Below are positions 61,793-64,000 of a DNA stretch of 64,000 nucleotides, in pieces. Under the pieces are notes generated by a model. It had not been told where the DNA came from. It searched no databases and was given only the letters and a program-made list of their open reading frames with translations. The position numbers and the translations under genes were made by a program. This DNA is from Xanthomonas translucens pv. cerealis (lineage in GTDB: Bacteria; Pseudomonadota; Gammaproteobacteria; Xanthomonadales; Xanthomonadaceae). Position 1 is the stretch's first letter; each line of letters begins with the position of its first letter. The stretch is from positions 1,612,001 to 1,676,000 of the forward strand of contig NZ_CP038228.1 in NCBI RefSeq assembly GCF_006838285.1. The letters run 5' to 3'.

Positions 61793-64000
61793 GTGCCGAA
61801 CAGCCACCCGCCGCTGCACCCCTCCCAGTTGCGCGGCATCGCGTGGCGGCCCGCCGCCGCGCTCGCGCTATGCGCCTGCATCGGCGCCGTGGCGGCGCAG
61901 GAATACAGCTTCCGCAACTACGCCCAGGCCGACGGCCTGCAGGGCCTGAGCATCAACTGCCTGTATGCCGATCGGCACGGCGTGGTCTGGGCCTGCACCG
62001 AACTGGGCCTGCACCGCTACGAACGCGAACGCTTCGAGCAGATCGGCGCCGATAGCGGCGTCGGCAGTCCACTGGTGCGTGCGATCGCCGAGGATCGTCG
62101 GCAACGCATGTGGGTCGGCACATCCAATGCGCTGTACGTCGGCGACGGCCGCCGCTTCGCCGCGGTTCCCGCGGCCGACGGGCGACGCCTGCGGGTCGAC
62201 CAGGGCCAATCGCTGGCGGCGTTCGGCGACGACATCGTCGTGCTCAGCGACAAACGGCCGCTGCGGATCTCAGCAGGCGCCGCTGGCAACTGGCAGGTCG
62301 CAGCGCTGCGCACGGCCGACGCCGCACCGCTGCCCGAGGCTTACAGCGTCACCGCGATCGGCGAGGCGCTGTGGCTGGGCTGCGGCCGCCAGCTATGCAG
62401 GCTGGATGCGCAAGGCCGCTTACGCCGGCTCGGCCCCGCCGACGGCGTTCCCGAGGATATCTGGCTGGCGCTGCTGCGCGACCGCAACGGCACGCTGTGG
62501 GCGCGCAGCATCCACCACATACTGGCCTGGCCGGCCGGCGCGGCAGGCTTCAGCGAACGCGCGCCGCCGCCGGGCAGCGGCTTGTCGACCATGGCGGTGG
62601 GCATCAACCTGGTCGAGGACGCCGCCGGCCGGGTGCTGACCCGCAGCGACACCGGCCTGCTGCGCTGGGAAGGCAGGCAGTGGCGCGCCTTCGAGCGCGC
62701 GCAGGGGCTGGAAGCGCTTGCGCCCAACATTGCGCCCCTGCTCAGCGATCGCCAGGGCCGCTTGTGGATGGGCACCCGCGGCCGCGGCGTGCAGCGCTGG
62801 CTGGGCTATGGGCTGATCCAGCATTGGGAGGAACCGCAGGGACTGGCGACCGCACCGACTTGGTCGATCCTGCGCAGCCGCGGCGACGGCCGCCTCTACG
62901 TCGGCAGCGAAATGGGCGCCAACGTGCTCGACCCGGTCAGCGGCCGCATGCTGCCGCTGACCGACGCCGACGGGCAGGCGCTGCGGCAGACGGTGCAACT
63001 GGTCGATGCCACCGACGGCACTCTGTGGCTGGGTCAGTCGTCAGGGCGGGTGTTGCGGCTGGACCGCGGCAGCGGCCGCATGCGCGAGCAGGCCAAGATG
63101 CGCTCGGCGCTGAAGTGGATGTTCTTCGACGATGCCGGCACCTTGTGGATTCTGACCAACGGCGGCCTGTTCCTGCTGCCGGCGGGCGAACGCAGCGCAC
63201 AGCCGGCGCGCGACCTGCCGCGCGACCAGTTCGTCGGTGGCGGCTACGATGCGCGCCACCGTCTGTGGCTGGTTGGCCAAAACGGCTTGTACCTGCGCCA
63301 GGCGCGGGGCTGGCAGTCGATCCGCCTGCGCGGCACGGCACTGCCGGACGCGGAACTGGACAAGTTCAGCATCAGCGCCAGCGACGAGGTCTGGCTGTCG
63401 TTCGGCGATGTCGGGGTCTGGCGTGGGCGTTTCGAGCCGCGCAGCGCCAGCGTGTCGCTGCGCAAGGTCGACGACCCACTGCTGTCGCGGATCGTGCCCT
63501 ACGTGCTGCACCAGGACCGGCAGCAGCGGATGTGGATCGGCAGCAGTCAGGGCCTGGACCTGTGGTCGGGCGGGCGCTGGATCCGGGTCACCCAGGCCGA
63601 CGGCCTGCTGTGGGACGATACCTCCGAATCGGCGTTCTTCCAGGACACCGACGGCTCGGTGTGGATCGGCAATAGCAAGGGCGTCAGCCAGATCCTGGAC
63701 CCGACGCGGCTGTTCGCCGTGCGGCCGCTGCAGCTGCAGTTGCTGCGTGCCACCCGCGCCGGCAACGCGGTCACCGCCGGCGCGCAGCTGCCGTGGTCGC
63801 AGCAGCCGATCGAGTTCGCCTTCTCGGCCCCCGGCGCGGTCGGCGGCAGCGACACCATCGGCTTTCGCTACCGCCTTGAGGGCTTGCAGGAACAATGGGC
63901 CAGCACCCAACAGGCGCATCTCAGCTACACCCTGCTGTCGCCCGGCCATTACGCGCTGGAGGTGCAGGCGCTGGACGAACGCCAGCGCACGCGCAGCAAC
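61793..64000 (+). CDS. Periplasmic beta-propeller sensor protein, runs off the window
   Basis: At least 736 residues are visible. A signal or anchor segment (WRPAAALALCACIGAVAA, then QEYSFRNYAQADGLQGLSI) is followed by repeated two-component-regulator propeller blades: GVVWACTELGLHRYE, QRMWVGTSNALYVGDG, GRLWMGTRGRGVQRW, QRMWIGSSQGLDLWSG and GSVWIGNSKGVSQILD. A Y_Y_Y-type beta domain begins at about 665 (FAFSAPGAVGGSDTIGFRYRLEG). Such proteins end in a histidine kinase or a GGDEF domain, which would lie beyond base 64000. GTG 61793 is the best start; an ATG at 61743 is in another frame. The sigma28 promoter makes it a late flagellar-regulon member. Confidence 0.85.
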   Translation, partial: MPNSHPPLHPSQLRGIAWRPAAALALCACIGAVAAQEYSFRNYAQADGLQGLSINCLYADRHGVVWACTELGLHRYERERFEQIGADSGVGSPLVRAIAEDRRQRMWVGTSNALYVGDGRRFAAVPAADGRRLRVDQGQSLAAFGDDIVVLSDKRPLRISAGAAGNWQVAALRTADAAPLPEAYSVTAIGEALWLGCGRQLCRLDAQGRLRRLGPADGVPEDIWLALLRDRNGTLWARSIHHILAWPAGAAGFSERAPPPGSGLSTMAVGINLVEDAAGRVLTRSDTGLLRWEGRQWRAFERAQGLEALAPNIAPLLSDRQGRLWMGTRGRGVQRWLGYGLIQHWEEPQGLATAPTWSILRSRGDGRLYVGSEMGANVLDPVSGRMLPLTDADGQALRQTVQLVDATDGTLWLGQSSGRVLRLDRGSGRMREQAKMRSALKWMFFDDAGTLWILTNGGLFLLPAGERSAQPARDLPRDQFVGGGYDARHRLWLVGQNGLYLRQARGWQSIRLRGTALPDAELDKFSISASDEVWLSFGDVGVWRGRFEPRSASVSLRKVDDPLLSRIVPYVLHQDRQQRMWIGSSQGLDLWSGGRWIRVTQADGLLWDDTSESAFFQDTDGSVWIGNSKGVSQILDPTRLFAVRPLQLQLLRATRAGNAVTAGAQLPWSQQPIEFAFSAPGAVGGSDTIGFRYRLEGLQEQWASTQQAHLSYTLLSPGHYALEVQALDERQRTRSN

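Overview
The window is a high-GC (about 68-70% by eye) gammaproteobacterial chromosome segment that looks like a Xanthomonas or close relative. The evidence is the gene order of the flagellar locus (flgMN-flgA-cheV-flgB..L-fliCDS, then rpoN2 and fleQ, then fliE..R), a RavS/RavR/RavA-like signalling locus beside it, a flagellin with the Xanthomonas-type flg22 segment carrying Val43, and REP-type intergenic palindromes. The very high GC may fit an early-branching Xanthomonas species, but the species cannot be fixed from sequence alone.

Layout. 1-741: the end of mnmA and hflD. 822-2513: a sigma28-promoted membrane chemotaxis transducer and a small unknown gene. 2594-5690 (minus): a NitT/TauT-type ABC ATPase and a two-domain permease, with a possible structured leader at 6062-6160. 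6255-14414: four signalling genes, namely a multi-PAS GGDEF-EAL protein, a PAS histidine kinase, a degenerate GGDEF-EAL-receiver protein and a second PAS histidine kinase. 14509-15878 (minus): flgN, flgM, flgA. 15985-27841: cheV and flgBCDEFGHIJKL. 28176-32356: fliC, fliD, fliS, a FliT-like gene and an atypical PilZ gene. 32427-36609: a LuxR-type regulator, rpoN2, a lone receiver and fleQ. 36902-49940: a flagellin-glycan island with a VioA-like aminotransferase, ACP, KASIII, two short-chain dehydrogenases, two hexapeptide acyltransferases, a Rieske oxygenase, a low-GC FkbM methyltransferase, an IS5/IS427-type insertion sequence and a 1173-residue multi-domain glycosyltransferase. 50217-61650: fliEFGHIJK and fliLMNOPQR. 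61793 to the end: a secreted beta-propeller sensor that runs off the window.

Control is readable from the DNA. I found nine close matches to the sigma54 -24/-12 promoter, with exact 5-bp spacing: before flgA, flgB, flgG, fliD, rpoN2, the glycan operon, the large glycosyltransferase, fliE and fliL. I found good sigma28 promoters with an 11-bp spacer before the chemotaxis transducer, flgM, fliC and the propeller sensor, and a weak one before fliS. This gives a hierarchy in which RpoN2 and FleQ drive basal body, hook, filament cap and glycan genes, and sigma28 (held by FlgM) drives flagellin and late signalling genes. It puts the glycan island inside the flagellar regulon. A cluster of c-di-GMP proteins (GGDEF-EAL, RavR-like, PilZ, FleQ) lies in the same stretch.

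The most unusual parts are the glycan operon, which joins a small fatty-acid-type pathway to a Rieske oxygenase; an insertion sequence that stops about 40 bp short of the glycosyltransferase promoter; three copies of a long GGGACC-rich palindrome, two of them inside flagellar operons; and a candidate mutually exclusive RNA fold before the ABC permease.
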